Shown here: one piece after another, positions 9,147 to 18,139 of the stretch
Layout of the letters: every line of letters begins with the position of its first letter
Position numbering within the stretch: position 1 is the first letter of the stretch
Source of the DNA: Deltaproteobacteria bacterium
GTDB taxonomy: Bacteria; Bdellovibrionota; UBA2394
Direction of reading: 5' to 3'
NCBI GenBank assembly: GCA_017302715.1
Contig: JAFLCD010000008.1
Coordinates: 1-37,923 of the forward strand
DNA length: 37,923 nt
Made by a program: the position numbers and the translations under genes
Notes under the pieces: model-generated
Told to the model about the DNA's origin: nothing
What the model saw: only the letters and a program-made list of their open reading frames with translations
Database searches by the model: none

Positions 9147-10714
9147 AAAGGAATATTTCCATGCTTCTTAGGAGGATTCGAATCGCGCTTGTTCTGTAAA
9201 TTCGCAAATGAAATTTCCAATCGCTTGCGAGCTTCAGATGGCAAAATCACATCGTCCACAAATCCTGAACTCGTGGCCTGATAAGGATTCGCAAATCTCT
9301 CTTTATATTCGGCAGTTAGTTTTGCCGACTGACTTGCGTCTTTTTTTATGTCTTCGCGGTACAAAATCGATACAGCACCTTCAGCTCCCATCACTGCAAT
9401 TTCAGCCGTAGGAAAAGCTAAATTCACGTCACCTCTGAGATGCTTAGAACTCATGACATCGTAAGCGCCACCATAAGCTTTGCGAGTGATGAGGGTCACC
9501 TTTGGAACCGTAGCTTCCGCAAAGGCATATAAAAGTTTTGCACCATGACGAATAATGCCTTCGTATTCTTGAACGGTGCCAGGCAAAAATCCTGGGACGT
9601 CAACCAGAGTTAAAATCGGAATATTAAAACAATCGCAGAAGCGAACAAATCTCGCTGCTTTCACCGAAGCTTGAATATCCAAACATCCCGCTAAATGCAG
9701 AGGCTGATTCGCCACAATGCCAACGGTCTCGCCTTTCACGCGACCAAATCCGATCAACATATTTTTGGCGTAATCTGGTTGAATCTCAAAAAAGCTATCC
9801 GCATCGATCAAACCATCGATCACCGAATGCATATCGTAAGGTTTTTGCGATGCCAGAGGAATAATCGAATCATCTAAAGAATTTTTTGGATTTTTAGATT
9901 CGCCACGTGGAGGTTTCTCTCGATTGTGGCTCGGCAAATATTGCATCAATTTTCTTAAATTCTGTATCAGAGAAATTTCATCCGGAAATTTTCGGTGAGC
10001 GACTCCACTTTTTGTAGAATGAGTCTCGGCGCCTCCGAGTTCTTCCATCGTAATTTTTTCGTGAGTCACTGTCTTGATAACATCGGGGCCGGTGATAAAC
10101 ATATAAGACGTTTTCTCGGCCATAAAAATAAAATCGGTAATCGCGGGAGAATAAACAGCACCGCCTGCACAAGGCCCAAGTATTGCCGAAATTTGCGGAA
10201 CCACTCCCGAAGCCAATGTATTTCTTAAAAAGATATCGGCATACCCGCCCAAACTTCGAACGCCTTCTTGAATACGAGCTCCGCCGGAGTCGTTCAAGCC
10301 GATCACGGGTGATCCCACCTTCATAGCTTGATCCATCAGTCTGCAGATTTTTTGAGCGAAAGCATGACTTAAAGATCCACCAAAGACTGTAAAATCTTGA
10401 GCGAAAACGTGAACTAATCTTCCGTCTATTTTTCCGGTGCCGGTGACGACTCCATCGCCTAAAATTTTCTTTTTCTCCATTCCAAAGTCGGGGCAATCGT
10501 GGGTAACAAAAGCTCCAGATTCCACAAAAGTTCCCGGATCGAGCAAAAACTGAATCCTCTCCCGAGCTGTTTTTTTTCCAGCCTGATGCTGTTTTTCGAT
10601 GCGATCGATACCACCGCCTTCGGCAGCTTGAACACGAACTTTTTCTAATTTTTGAAAAGGATCAGCGGTTTTTGTTGAGGTCTGAGGTTCTTTTGATTTC
10701 TCTGCTTTTGCCAT
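9143..10714 (-). CDS. pccB: acyl-CoA (probably propionyl-CoA) carboxylase beta subunit
   Basis: A 523-residue carboxyltransferase of the PccB family, which moves CO2 from carboxybiotin onto an acyl-CoA. The crotonase-fold motifs are clear: [14 protein letters not shown] near residue 50, [11 protein letters not shown] at 142-152, [14 protein letters not shown] at 178-191, and [16 protein letters not shown] at 411-426. The Asp in GAYDVM (Asp419) is the form I associate with propionyl-CoA rather than acetyl-CoA carboxylases, but this is not proof. Residues 1-25 are a low-complexity lead. The biotin carboxylase and carrier genes lie on the opposite strand, beyond a shared promoter region and the M3 peptidase gene. 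Confidence 0.9.
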   Translation of the reverse strand: MAKAEKSKEPQTSTKTADPFQKLEKVRVQAAEGGGIDRIEKQHQAGKKTARERIQFLLDPGTFVESGAFVTHDCPDFGMEKKKILGDGVVTGTGKIDGRLVHVFAQDFTVFGGSLSHAFAQKICRLMDQAMKVGSPVIGLNDSGGARIQEGVRSLGGYADIFLRNTLASGVVPQISAILGPCAGGAVYSPAITDFIFMAEKTSYMFITGPDVIKTVTHEKITMEELGGAETHSTKSGVAHRKFPDEISLIQNLRKLMQYLPSHNREKPPRGESKNPKNSLDDSIIPLASQKPYDMHSVIDGLIDADSFFEIQPDYAKNMLIGFGRVKGETVGIVANQPLHLAGCLDIQASVKAARFVRFCDCFNIPILTLVDVPGFLPGTVQEYEGIIRHGAKLLYAFAEATVPKVTLITRKAYGGAYDVMSSKHLRGDVNLAFPTAEIAVMGAEGAVSILYREDIKKDASQSAKLTAEYKERFANPYQATSSGFVDDVILPSEARKRLEISFANLQNKRDSNPPKKHGNIPL

Positions 10715-10718
10715 TTTC

Positions 10719-10724
10719 TATAAT
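10719..10724 (+). promoter_or_regulatory. candidate -10 box for the M3 peptidase operon
   Basis: A perfect TATAAT lies in the short divergent space between the carboxylase beta gene and the M3 peptidase gene. A matching -35 at 16-18 bases is weak; TTGATT at 10693 is 20 bases away and inside the beta-subunit coding sequence. A start near 10731 would give a leader of roughly 58 bases to ATG 10789. Supported by one element only. Confidence 0.35.
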
Positions 10725-10788
10725 TTAGCCTCTCATTCTGCGGTTTTTGAAGCTTTCTTTTTTATTTTTAGAACGTTTAAATGAAAAG

Positions 10789-12789
10789 ATGACGAAGCAT
10801 ACGGATCTTGGCCCCATTCCACAAAAATTTACACGCGTTTTAGAAGAGCCTGCGTTCGAAAAATCAGCAGAAGCTGTGACGAAATCCATCGACGAACTCA
10901 TCGTTTGGAGTAAAAAACAAACCGAAGAAATTGGAACTCAAGATCTTAAAAACGTCACCTTTGCTTCCACATTGGGCGCCCTTGACGATCTTCATTTTGA
11001 AGAGAGCAAAGTTCTGCATCGTATTCATTTATTGCAGAATGTTTCGCCGGATGAAGCTTTAAGAAAAGCAGCTCAAGAAGCCAGTAACAAATATCACAAT
11101 TGGGCGATCGAAAAAGCTTATGATCCAAAAGTTTATGCCGCTGTAAAAGCTTACGCTGCAAAAAATGAAAAGCTTGAAGGCGAAGATAAAAAAGCTCTCG
11201 AAGAAACCTTGCGTGACTACAAACGCATGGGAATGGATCTTCCGCAAGAAAGCCAAAACAAACTGAAAGAGCTTCAGAAAAAACTTTCTCTCTTAGAAAC
11301 CGATTTCTCTACGCATATCAACGAGTTCGAAGATGAGCTTCTTTGCACTCGAGAAGAACTGACCGGCTGCGCTGAAGATTTTATCAACGGACTCAAAAAA
11401 ACTGAAGACGGTCGCTTCAAAGTGACGCTTCAATATCCTGACTATTTACCTGTGATGGAATTCTGCAAAAGTGAAGAAGTTCGCCGAGCTCTTTCCATCA
11501 AAAAAAATAATGCGGCGCGAGCCACTAATATTGATCTACTCAATCAAATGATTTCTTTGCGCGATGAAATCGCTTCACTTTTAGGATATGCATCGTGGAA
11601 TGACTACGTTTTAGAAGAGCGAATGGCCAAAACCCCCAAGCGAGTTCAAGAATTTTTAAGTCAGTTTGAATCCAAACTTAAATTGAAATCTAAATCGGAG
11701 CTAGTCGCTTTAACAGATCTCAAAAGATCTGAAACAAAGGATCCACAAGCCGAGCTTAAAATTTGGGATTATTCTTTTTATAGCTCGTTGTACAAGAAGA
11801 AAAAATATTCTGTCGACAATCAGGAGCTTAAAGAATTTTTTCAAACAGAGAATGTTCTTAAAGGAATGTTCGATCTCGTTTCTAAACTTTTTTCTGTTCA
11901 ATTCGAAGAGCAAAAACCGGGAAACTTTTATCAATGGCATGAAGACGTTCGGTTATTTAAGGTCAAAGATTCTCAGGGAGATATTGGCTTTTTCTATCTG
12001 GATCTCTACCCTCGCCAAGGCAAGTACGGCCATGCCGCGGCTTTCACTTTGACCGAAGGTAAATATTTACCGAATGGAAAATTTCAACGCCCTGTCGATG
12101 CAATGGTATGCAATTTTCCAAAGTCATCCCCTTCGCTTTTGCCGCACGCTGAAGTGGAGACTTTGTTTCATGAGTTTGGCCATGTGATGCATACGCTTTT
12201 AAGCCAAACCAAATTGGCAAAATTCTCCGGTACGAATGTGGCTTGGGATTTTGTCGAAGCCCCTTCGCAAGTGATGGAAAATTGGGTTTGGGATTACGAT
12301 ATTCTGCAAACTTTTGCTAAACACGCAAAAGATCCCAGCAAAAAACTTTCGCGCGATCTCGTTGAAAAAATGAATGAAGCTAAAAAAGCTGGAATTGGAC
12401 TTTTTTATTTGCGCCAAGTCAGTTTTGCTAAATCAGACTTAGCGTTTCATGCGCAAGGCAGAACAAAAGATTCAACGAAGATTATCAACGATATTACGGC
12501 CGAAACTTTTATGCCTCTTCCTCCTGATACCGCCTCTCAAGCGAGCTGGGGACATATGGTTGGCTATGCTTCAGGTTATTACGGCTACGCTTGGGCCGAC
12601 GTCATCGCCGCCGATATGTTTTCGCTTTTTAGAAAGCAAGGCCTACTCAATCAAGATCTCGGCATAAAGTTGCGAGAAGAAATTTTTGAAAAAGGAAGTT
12701 CGCGAGATGAAAATATTTCCTTAGAGAAATTTTTAGGTCGCCCTTTGGATTCAAGTTCGTTCTTTGAAGATTTAGGATTGGCTTCGTGA
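10789..12789 (+). CDS. M3-family zinc oligopeptidase (thimet/OpdA type)
   Basis: A cytoplasmic zinc peptidase that cleaves short peptides. The metal site is ETLFHEFGHVMHTLLS (His461, Glu462, His465), with the third ligand in WDFVEAPSQVMENW at Glu490. The 29-residue spacing equals that of thimet oligopeptidase (His473 to Glu502). The C-terminal half also has the conserved YYGYAWADV segment. The start is uncertain: ATG 10789 gives 666 residues, and an in-frame TTG at 10747 would add 14; neither has a strong ribosome site. Its stop overlaps the GTG of the biotin carboxylase gene by 4 bases, so peptide breakdown and acyl-CoA carboxylation are coupled at the genetic level. Confidence 0.9.
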   Translation: MTKHTDLGPIPQKFTRVLEEPAFEKSAEAVTKSIDELIVWSKKQTEEIGTQDLKNVTFASTLGALDDLHFEESKVLHRIHLLQNVSPDEALRKAAQEASNKYHNWAIEKAYDPKVYAAVKAYAAKNEKLEGEDKKALEETLRDYKRMGMDLPQESQNKLKELQKKLSLLETDFSTHINEFEDELLCTREELTGCAEDFINGLKKTEDGRFKVTLQYPDYLPVMEFCKSEEVRRALSIKKNNAARATNIDLLNQMISLRDEIASLLGYASWNDYVLEERMAKTPKRVQEFLSQFESKLKLKSKSELVALTDLKRSETKDPQAELKIWDYSFYSSLYKKKKYSVDNQELKEFFQTENVLKGMFDLVSKLFSVQFEEQKPGNFYQWHEDVRLFKVKDSQGDIGFFYLDLYPRQGKYGHAAAFTLTEGKYLPNGKFQRPVDAMVCNFPKSSPSLLPHAEVETLFHEFGHVMHTLLSQTKLAKFSGTNVAWDFVEAPSQVMENWVWDYDILQTFAKHAKDPSKKLSRDLVEKMNEAKKAGIGLFYLRQVSFAKSDLAFHAQGRTKDSTKIINDITAETFMPLPPDTASQASWGHMVGYASGYYGYAWADVIAADMFSLFRKQGLLNQDLGIKLREEIFEKGSSRDENISLEKFLGRPLDSSSFFEDLGLAS

Positions 12790-14267
12790 AAAAAATTCTC
12801 GTCGCTAATCGCGGCGAAATTGCGATTCGTATTTTAAGAACAGCTCGTGAGATGGGCTTTAAAACCGTAGCTGTCTACTCGGAAGAAGATCAAAACGCTC
12901 TTCACCGATTTGAAGCTGATGAATCCATCTGCATTGGTCCCGCTGAAAGTCAAAAATCCTATCTTAAAGTTGAAAATATTTTAGACGCCGCCAAAAAAAC
13001 AAAAGCTGATGCGATTCATCCGGGTTACGGATTTTTATCAGAGAACTCTTCATTCGCAGCTGAAGTAAAAATAGCGGGTCTTACTTTTATTGGACCAGCC
13101 GCTGACGTTATCAAGCAAATGGGAGATAAAGTTTTAGCGAGACAAGCCGTGGAAAAAGCTGGAGTTCCCACTGTGCCAGGCACGGGCGCTTTAAAATCTG
13201 TCGAAGAAGCTCTCACTGCTGTTAAAAATTTACTCAAAACTCGAAAAGATTTTAAATTTCCTCTGCTCGTCAAAGCCGCCGGTGGTGGCGGAGGAAAAGG
13301 AATGCGTATTGTTCGCTCTGAAGGAGAACTTAAAGAAAATATCGAGCGAGCAAGATCCGAAGCCCTTAAGGCTTTCAATAATGAAACTGTTTTTGTGGAG
13401 CGCTATCTCGAAGAGCCTCGACATATTGAAGTTCAAGTTTTGGGAGATGGAAAAAGCGTTCTCCATCTTTTTGAAAGGGAGTGTTCTCTTCAACGCCGAC
13501 ATCAAAAAGTAGTTGAAGAAGCTCAGAGCCCAAGCTTAACACCTCAGCTTCGCGAGAAAATTCTCGCGGCCGGCGTCGCCGCTGCAAAAGCTGTAAAATA
13601 TTCTAGCGCGGGAACCGTAGAATTTATTGTCTCGAACACAGATGATTTTTATTTTTTAGAAATGAATACGCGAATTCAAGTCGAGCATCCGGTTAGTGAG
13701 TGGATCACGGGTATTGATTTGATTCGCTGGCAAATCGATATCGCAAATGGAAAGCCTTTAAAACTCTCTCAAGAAGATATTCGCTCACAAGGTCATTCGA
13801 TCGAAGTGCGCCTCTATGCTGAAGATTGTGATCACGGATTTTTACCTCAACCCGGAAAACTTCACTTTTTAAGATTTCCGCACTGGACCGGAGTTCGAGT
13901 GGACTCCGCTGTGATAAGCCCAACTACTATTTCTTCTTTTTACGATCCAATGATCGCCAAAATTTCTGCTTGGGCTCCTACACGCGAAGAATGTCGGCAG
14001 CGAATGAAACTCTTTTTAGAAAAAACGGAAGTCGAAGGCCTTATTACAAACAAAGCTTTTCTCCTAGAAATTCTTAACGCCGAATTTTTCAAAAAGGGTC
14101 ACTACCATACTCAACTTTTAGAAAGTCCAAACTGGAGAAAAAAAATACAACCTTCGAACGAAATCTTGGCAGCGCTCTGTCTCAAGGATTATCTCGAAAA
14201 TAAAATCAGCTTTGAATCTCGAAATTTAAGTTCATGGCAACAGGAGTCTTATGCGCTGGCGCCTTAA
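12786..14267 (+). CDS. biotin carboxylase subunit of acyl-CoA carboxylase
   Basis: A 493-residue ATP-grasp enzyme that carboxylates the biotin of a carrier protein. Visible are the N-terminal domain (ILVANRGEIAIRILRTARE), the glycine-rich ATP loop AAGGGGGKGMR (164-173), the CSLQRRHQKVVEEAQ block (233-247) and the catalytic FLEMNTRIQVEHPVSE segment (about 290-305). It starts at GTG 12786, overlapping the peptidase stop. It lacks the fused biotin-carrier tail of classical PccA; the carrier is the next gene, overlapping by 17 bases. This is therefore a split alpha chain. With the divergent beta subunit the enzyme is complete. Confidence 0.92.
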   Translation: MKKILVANRGEIAIRILRTAREMGFKTVAVYSEEDQNALHRFEADESICIGPAESQKSYLKVENILDAAKKTKADAIHPGYGFLSENSSFAAEVKIAGLTFIGPAADVIKQMGDKVLARQAVEKAGVPTVPGTGALKSVEEALTAVKNLLKTRKDFKFPLLVKAAGGGGGKGMRIVRSEGELKENIERARSEALKAFNNETVFVERYLEEPRHIEVQVLGDGKSVLHLFERECSLQRRHQKVVEEAQSPSLTPQLREKILAAGVAAAKAVKYSSAGTVEFIVSNTDDFYFLEMNTRIQVEHPVSEWITGIDLIRWQIDIANGKPLKLSQEDIRSQGHSIEVRLYAEDCDHGFLPQPGKLHFLRFPHWTGVRVDSAVISPTTISSFYDPMIAKISAWAPTREECRQRMKLFLEKTEVEGLITNKAFLLEILNAEFFKKGHYHTQLLESPNWRKKIQPSNEILAALCLKDYLENKISFESRNLSSWQQESYALAP

Positions 14268-14730
14268 AATAGATGAAGAGAAAATCGTAGACGTCGAACT
14301 CGTCTCTGCAACTGACACGACCTTTACTTTTAAAGTCGGCGATAAACAGATCACTCTCTCTCATCCCCAAGTTTTCCCTTTTTCACTTTCTTGCGATCAA
14401 GTCGAACTCAGCCTTGAAGCTTGGAATAAAAAAAATTGGCGAGCCGTCTCAGGCGCTCAAACCTACTCTGTTGAATCTCTCGGATTTGAAAGCGAAAACA
14501 AAAGCTCTCAAAACGAAATACGAACCCAAATGCCCGGTCGGGTTTTAAAAATCCTCGTCAAAGCTGGCGATCAGATCGAAGCCAATCAAACTTTGCTCAT
14601 CATGGAAGCTATGAAAATGGAAAACGAAATTCGCTCGACGGCTTCAGGAAAAGTAAAATCGATCTCCGTTGCACCGCAAGCCAGCGTAGAATCTGGAGCT
14701 CTGCTAATGGAACTTGAGCCAAATACTTAG
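14251..14730 (+). CDS. biotin carboxyl carrier protein of acyl-CoA carboxylase
   Basis: A 159-residue protein with a C-terminal biotinyl domain at about 88-157. The biotin-accepting lysine is Lys122 within EAMKMEN, preceded by TQMPGRVLKILVKAGD. The first 85 residues form a strand-rich domain resembling the BT or linker domain found between carboxylase and carrier in fused PccA chains, so the gene looks like the C-terminal part of PccA made separately. AGGAG lies about 5 bases before the ATG, giving strong independent initiation despite the overlap. It ends a three-gene transcript. Confidence 0.9.
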   Translation: MRWRLKIDEEKIVDVELVSATDTTFTFKVGDKQITLSHPQVFPFSLSCDQVELSLEAWNKKNWRAVSGAQTYSVESLGFESENKSSQNEIRTQMPGRVLKILVKAGDQIEANQTLLIMEAMKMENEIRSTASGKVKSISVAPQASVESGALLMELEPNT

Positions 14731-14771
14731 ATCAGAAATGGAATCTGGTCGCCACAGCGACGCCCCCAACA

Positions 14772-15506
14772 CTATACCTGCGAATGAGAATTCGGATGAT
14801 TTTCTGTAGCATCTAAGACAATAACTTCTTCCGTCGCTTCATCTTTAGCTTCAGCCGCTGCGAACGGATCAACGATTTCAAACTTCGTCACTTTTTTCAA
14901 AGTCTCATCCATTTCAGATAACGATTCACTGACGAAACCTTCGTCGCGATTGAGAAGTCCGAGTAGGTTTTCGGCACCTTTATCGAAACCGCGGTTAAGA
15001 GCTTCCATTTCTGAAAGCGGAGGAAGATCGTTGAGTTTATCAATTTGAAACCATTCTAAAAATTTCTCGGTGGTTCCGTAAACAACCGGATGCCCCGGCA
15101 AATCGGAGCGGCCGCGCATTTCAATCAATTCTCGCTCGAGCAAAGTTTTTAAAACGCCTGTACAATCGACGCCGCGAATACGCTCCACTTCGGGGCGAGT
15201 GATCGGTTGCTTGTAAGCGATCACCGATAAAACTTCTAAAGTCGCCTGAGTTAAACGAGGCGGTTTTTTCTCGTTAAATTTGGCCATCGGTTCGCGAAGA
15301 TCAGCCTTCGTTCTAAATTGATAGCCGCCTGCAATATGTCGAAGTTCAAAACCTCTTTCGTCCGAAGCGTACTCGGCTCCGATGACTTCAAGCAGCGCGC
15401 GAACTTCTTCAATGGGAAATTCTAAAATATCTGCCAATAATTTTTCTGAAACAGGATGAGGGTTAGCAAAAATCACACCTTCAATCATTGCCTTATTAGA
15501 AATCAT
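14772..15506 (-). CDS. scpB: segregation and condensation protein B
   Basis: ScpB dimerises through winged-helix domains and joins ScpA and SMC in the bacterial condensin. The core is clear: EGVIFANPHPVSEKLLADIL, then RLTQATLEVLSVIAYKQPITRPEVERIRGVD and GRSDLPGHPVVYGTTEKFLEWF. The acidic C-terminal tail (about 190-244) is longer than minimal ScpB and has no motif. Its start overlaps the scpA stop by 4 bases (ATGA). No convincing terminator follows it. Confidence 0.95.
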   Translation of the reverse strand: MISNKAMIEGVIFANPHPVSEKLLADILEFPIEEVRALLEVIGAEYASDERGFELRHIAGGYQFRTKADLREPMAKFNEKKPPRLTQATLEVLSVIAYKQPITRPEVERIRGVDCTGVLKTLLERELIEMRGRSDLPGHPVVYGTTEKFLEWFQIDKLNDLPPLSEMEALNRGFDKGAENLLGLLNRDEGFVSESLSEMDETLKKVTKFEIVDPFAAAEAKDEATEEVIVLDATENHPNSHSQV

Positions 15507-16357
15507 GCCGAAGCCTCCGTTGTTTGCTCATTCGATTGAGCGGATACATTTTCGTTATCAGAGATCGTCTGATCAAATTCTGAATGCACAAGATTATCAT
15601 CAGTCGCTCCATCCACGTAGCGAAGAAAAAGTGGAGTATCGACCGACGATTGAAAAATTTTAATTTTCTTTAAACGAACCAATTCTAAAATTCCTAGAAA
15701 CGTCACCACCAAAAAAAGTTTCGATCTCGCTTCTCCTAAAATTTGAGAGAACTCGAGTTCTTTTTGTCCTTGAAGTGAAAGAAAAATTTCTCTCATTCGC
15801 TCCGATGTTGAAATTTCTTCTCGAGCAAGTTCATATGGAATATCCGCACGAAATTCTCGCATCGCTTTTTGAAATCCGCGAACGAGTTGAAAAAGAGTTC
15901 CATGGCCGTCGCCTTCGATGCCTTCAAATGTTTCTTTGGCACCTTTGATAAAAACATCCCGGCCTAAAAGCGGACGATCTCTTAAAAGATCCGCCGCCTG
16001 TTTAATTTTTTGATATTCCATCAGGTAGCGAACGAGATCATCTCGAGGATCTTTTTCTTCTTCGACAGGAACTTCTTCTTTGGGAAGCAAAAGCTTAGAT
16101 TTAATTTGCGCCAAAGTGGCCCCGACAACGATAAAATCGCCAGCCTCGTCTAAATTGATGGTCTCTGATTTTTCAATAAATTCTAAGTAGTGCTCGAGCA
16201 AAACCGAAATATTCAGATCGAGTAAATTGAGTTCCTGCTCCTCGATGACTTGCAAAAGCACATCGTAAGGTCCCGTCCAAGCAGGCAGCGTCACTGTATA
16301 TTTTTCAGACACCGCAAATTCTTCATGCGGCGCTTTGATTAAAGCAGCTTCCGTCAA
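15503..16357 (-). CDS. scpA: segregation and condensation protein A (kleisin)
   Basis: ScpA is the kleisin that bridges SMC heads. The N-terminal block WTGPYDVLLQVIEEQELNLL and the segment DFIVVGATLAQIKSKLLLP are diagnostic, and the C-terminal winged helix is visible (VVTFLGILELVRLKKIKIFQ). The 284 residues are slightly longer than usual because of an acidic tail rich in Gln, Glu and Asn. Both ends overlap neighbours by 4 bases: xerD-like upstream and scpB downstream. Confidence 0.95.
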   Translation of the reverse strand: MTEAALIKAPHEEFAVSEKYTVTLPAWTGPYDVLLQVIEEQELNLLDLNISVLLEHYLEFIEKSETINLDEAGDFIVVGATLAQIKSKLLLPKEEVPVEEEKDPRDDLVRYLMEYQKIKQAADLLRDRPLLGRDVFIKGAKETFEGIEGDGHGTLFQLVRGFQKAMREFRADIPYELAREEISTSERMREIFLSLQGQKELEFSQILGEARSKLFLVVTFLGILELVRLKKIKIFQSSVDTPLFLRYVDGATDDNLVHSEFDQTISDNENVSAQSNEQTTEASA

Positions 16358-17277
16358 CTTAAGCGTTCCTTTCCTCGCGGATGAAATTTCTCGTAATCTT
16401 CTTTTAACTTATGCGCGCCCACTTGAGTATAAATCTGCGTGGTCGCGATATCGCTATGACCTAGCAGCTCTTGAATGCTTCGTAAATCAGCTCCCCGCTC
16501 AAGCATATGAGAGGCAAAAGAATGCCTTAAAATATGGGGATGCAGAGCTTTTTTGAATTTTAACTTTTGAGCATACGAACGCAAAATCTTCCAAAAGCCC
16601 TGGCGAGTAAGTTTAAGGCCTCGCTGATTTACAAAGACAAACTCATGGTATCGGCCCTTCATTAAGGTGGATCTGCAGTCATCGATATAAGCTCTTAGCG
16701 CTTGCTGGGCAAATCTACCCATGGGAACCCATCGCTCTTTGCCGCGTTTTCCAGTTACCAAAAGCGAGCCATCCTCCCAATGCACAGAACCCAACTTAAG
16801 ATCTAAAAGTTCCGACACTCTCAAACCGCCCGAATACATCAGGTCAAACATCGCAAGATCTCTCGAACCCAAATTCGTTTTTGGATCCGGCGCTTTAAGT
16901 AAATTCTCAACTTCTTCGACGCTAAAAATTTCGGGTAGATCGACTTCTAATCTTGGAGTTTTTATTTTTTGAAGCGGAGAATCTCCGGCGTAACCTTTGG
17001 ATTTTAAATATTTATAGAGTCCTCGAAGAGTCGTAATTTTTCTCTGAATACTTCGAAGCGAAATATTTTGATTCGCTAAATGATCTAAATAATTTTTGAT
17101 CTTGGTTTCGGTTATCCCGTCAAAGTTAATGAGGGATCGCTTTTCTTTATCGATATATTCGAAAAATTGCCTAAGATCGGCATCATAACTCGAAAGCGTA
17201 TTTTGAGACGCTCCCCGCTGAACCTGCAAAAAATCCCGAAATTCTTCGAGTAAAGCTTTGGTGTCTAGTTTAGCCAC
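16354..17277 (-). CDS. xerD: tyrosine recombinase, XerD/XerC type
   Basis: A 307-residue tyrosine recombinase. The N-terminal SAM-like domain (about 5-95) is followed by the catalytic domain with all expected residues: Arg153 (SGLRVSEL), Lys177 (VTGKRGKERWVPM), His248 and Arg251 (HPHILRHSFASHML), His274 (LLGHSDIATT) and nucleophile Tyr283. Size and sequence fit the chromosomal dimer-resolution recombinases rather than phage integrases, and there are no prophage genes nearby. Position upstream of scpA-scpB also supports a housekeeping role. The start is GTG 17277, with a weak ribosome site. Xer C versus D cannot be settled here. Confidence 0.88.
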   Translation of the reverse strand: MAKLDTKALLEEFRDFLQVQRGASQNTLSSYDADLRQFFEYIDKEKRSLINFDGITETKIKNYLDHLANQNISLRSIQRKITTLRGLYKYLKSKGYAGDSPLQKIKTPRLEVDLPEIFSVEEVENLLKAPDPKTNLGSRDLAMFDLMYSGGLRVSELLDLKLGSVHWEDGSLLVTGKRGKERWVPMGRFAQQALRAYIDDCRSTLMKGRYHEFVFVNQRGLKLTRQGFWKILRSYAQKLKFKKALHPHILRHSFASHMLERGADLRSIQELLGHSDIATTQIYTQVGAHKLKEDYEKFHPRGKERLS

Positions 17278-17321
17278 TCTTGAGGATTTTTACAGAAGAG
17301 CAAAAAATTCACCAGACTTTT

Positions 17322-17349
17322 AAGATATCGCCTTCCTGTAAAATGGCAA
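17322..17349 (-). promoter_or_regulatory. candidate sigma-70-type promoter for xerD-scpA-scpB
   Basis: On the minus strand TTGCCA (-35, one mismatch) and TATCTT (-10, two mismatches) are separated by 16 bases. A start near 17315 gives a leader of about 38 bases. It is back to back with the sigma-54 promoter at 17378. Confidence 0.4.
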
Positions 17350-17377
17350 TTAATAGACTTAAAAGGGGGTGTTTAGC

Positions 17378-17394
17378 TTGGTACGAAGCTTGCA
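17378..17394 (+). promoter_or_regulatory. sigma-54 (RpoN) promoter
   Basis: TTGGTACGAAGCTTGCA matches the -24/-12 consensus, with GG at 17380-17381 and GC at 17392-17393 separated by exactly 10 bases. The predicted start is near 17405, giving a leader of about 75 bases before the exported protein gene. Such promoters need an enhancer-binding activator; none is encoded in this window. Confidence 0.75.
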
Positions 17395-17479
17395 AGTTTT
17401 GGAATGAAATGGTGTAAGAGTCGCAAAAAGTGAAAGGCTAATTAAAAGCCATAAATCAGAAACTGCAGAAAGCCGCTCC

Positions 17480-18103
17480 ATGAAAAATAGAAAATTATCC
17501 AAAATTATTCTTTTTAGTTTTGTCTCGCTTATCTTTCTTCCAACAACTTATGCCGATGCTTCATGGCCTGTGGAGCGAGAAATGATAACAAATTTGAGGA
17601 TCTGTGAAGCCATTATGGCTCATGTTGGGTCAGGTAAACATGGACAAGCTTATTTACTTTCTAAGCCCAAAGATCTGGCACTTTCTAAAGACTTAACCCC
17701 TTCAAAGACAAAGACGATAGTTTCTGAGGCAGCCCTTTGGATTAAGCAAATACAAAAATTAGTTTCTAGCCGAAAATTCAATAGCGACGACGTAGAAGCA
17801 ATTATGTCGGATTTAAATTCTCTCGAACCTTATGACGTATTTGCATTAGTCGAAGCAAATTTAAGAAGAATACGCAGTGGTGAGCAACTTGAAATAGGAC
17901 TTCGTGTTGTTAGAAATATGCGTAAAAAGATTTATAACTTTGAAGAAATCGGAGCTCCCAGAGGAGTCTTCTTTAAACCACAAGATTATCAACCCGGAAT
18001 AGCGATCGAACACCCCAATCCTTTAGGAAGTGCGGCCGCCGACCCCGATGCTACAGGTGGATACGGTCCCGCTGTTCGTGCATTGGAAGATAGAGAAAAT
18101 TAA
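17480..18103 (+). CDS. exported protein, function unknown, sigma-54 driven
   Basis: A 207-residue protein with a signal peptide (MKNRKLSKIILFSFVSLIFL, likely cleavage after the TYADA region). The mature part is largely helical, with alternating charged segments such as WIKQIQKLVSSRKFNSDDVEA (the clearest helix pair, about 92-115) and NLRRIRSGEQLEIGLRVVRNM split over two helices. It ends in a flexible Pro/Gly/Asp-rich tail (HPNPLGSAAADPDATGG). I recognise no family. No strong ribosome site precedes ATG 17480. It stands alone between divergent and convergent neighbours, and its own sigma-54 promoter suggests conditional expression. Confidence 0.65.
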   Translation: MKNRKLSKIILFSFVSLIFLPTTYADASWPVEREMITNLRICEAIMAHVGSGKHGQAYLLSKPKDLALSKDLTPSKTKTIVSEAALWIKQIQKLVSSRKFNSDDVEAIMSDLNSLEPYDVFALVEANLRRIRSGEQLEIGLRVVRNMRKKIYNFEEIGAPRGVFFKPQDYQPGIAIEHPNPLGSAAADPDATGGYGPAVRALEDREN

Positions 18104-18139
18104 ATCTTCTTAAATTTCACTTGGCTTAGTCGGCCTCGT

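Noticed and set aside
9978-10496. 172-codon minus-strand open frame inside the carboxylase beta gene
   Set aside because: It is an alternative frame of pccB, very rich in Arg, Tyr and Ser with no plausible fold; pccB itself is certain.
13025-13378. 117-codon minus-strand open frame opposite the biotin carboxylase
   Set aside because: It is antisense to a conserved enzyme core and Pro/Ala-rich because it complements the glycine-rich ATP loop.
14731-14771. Small hairpin GTCGC/GCGAC between two convergent genes
   Set aside because: The stem has 5 bp and there is no T-run on either strand, so it is too weak to call a terminator.
16354-17277. Tyrosine recombinase considered as a phage or integron integrase
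   Set aside because: Length, motifs and coupling to scpA-scpB fit a chromosomal Xer protein, and no mobile-element genes or att repeats are nearby.
18104-18139. GCCT/AGGC hairpin after pnp
   Set aside because: Only 4 bp of stem and no T-run.
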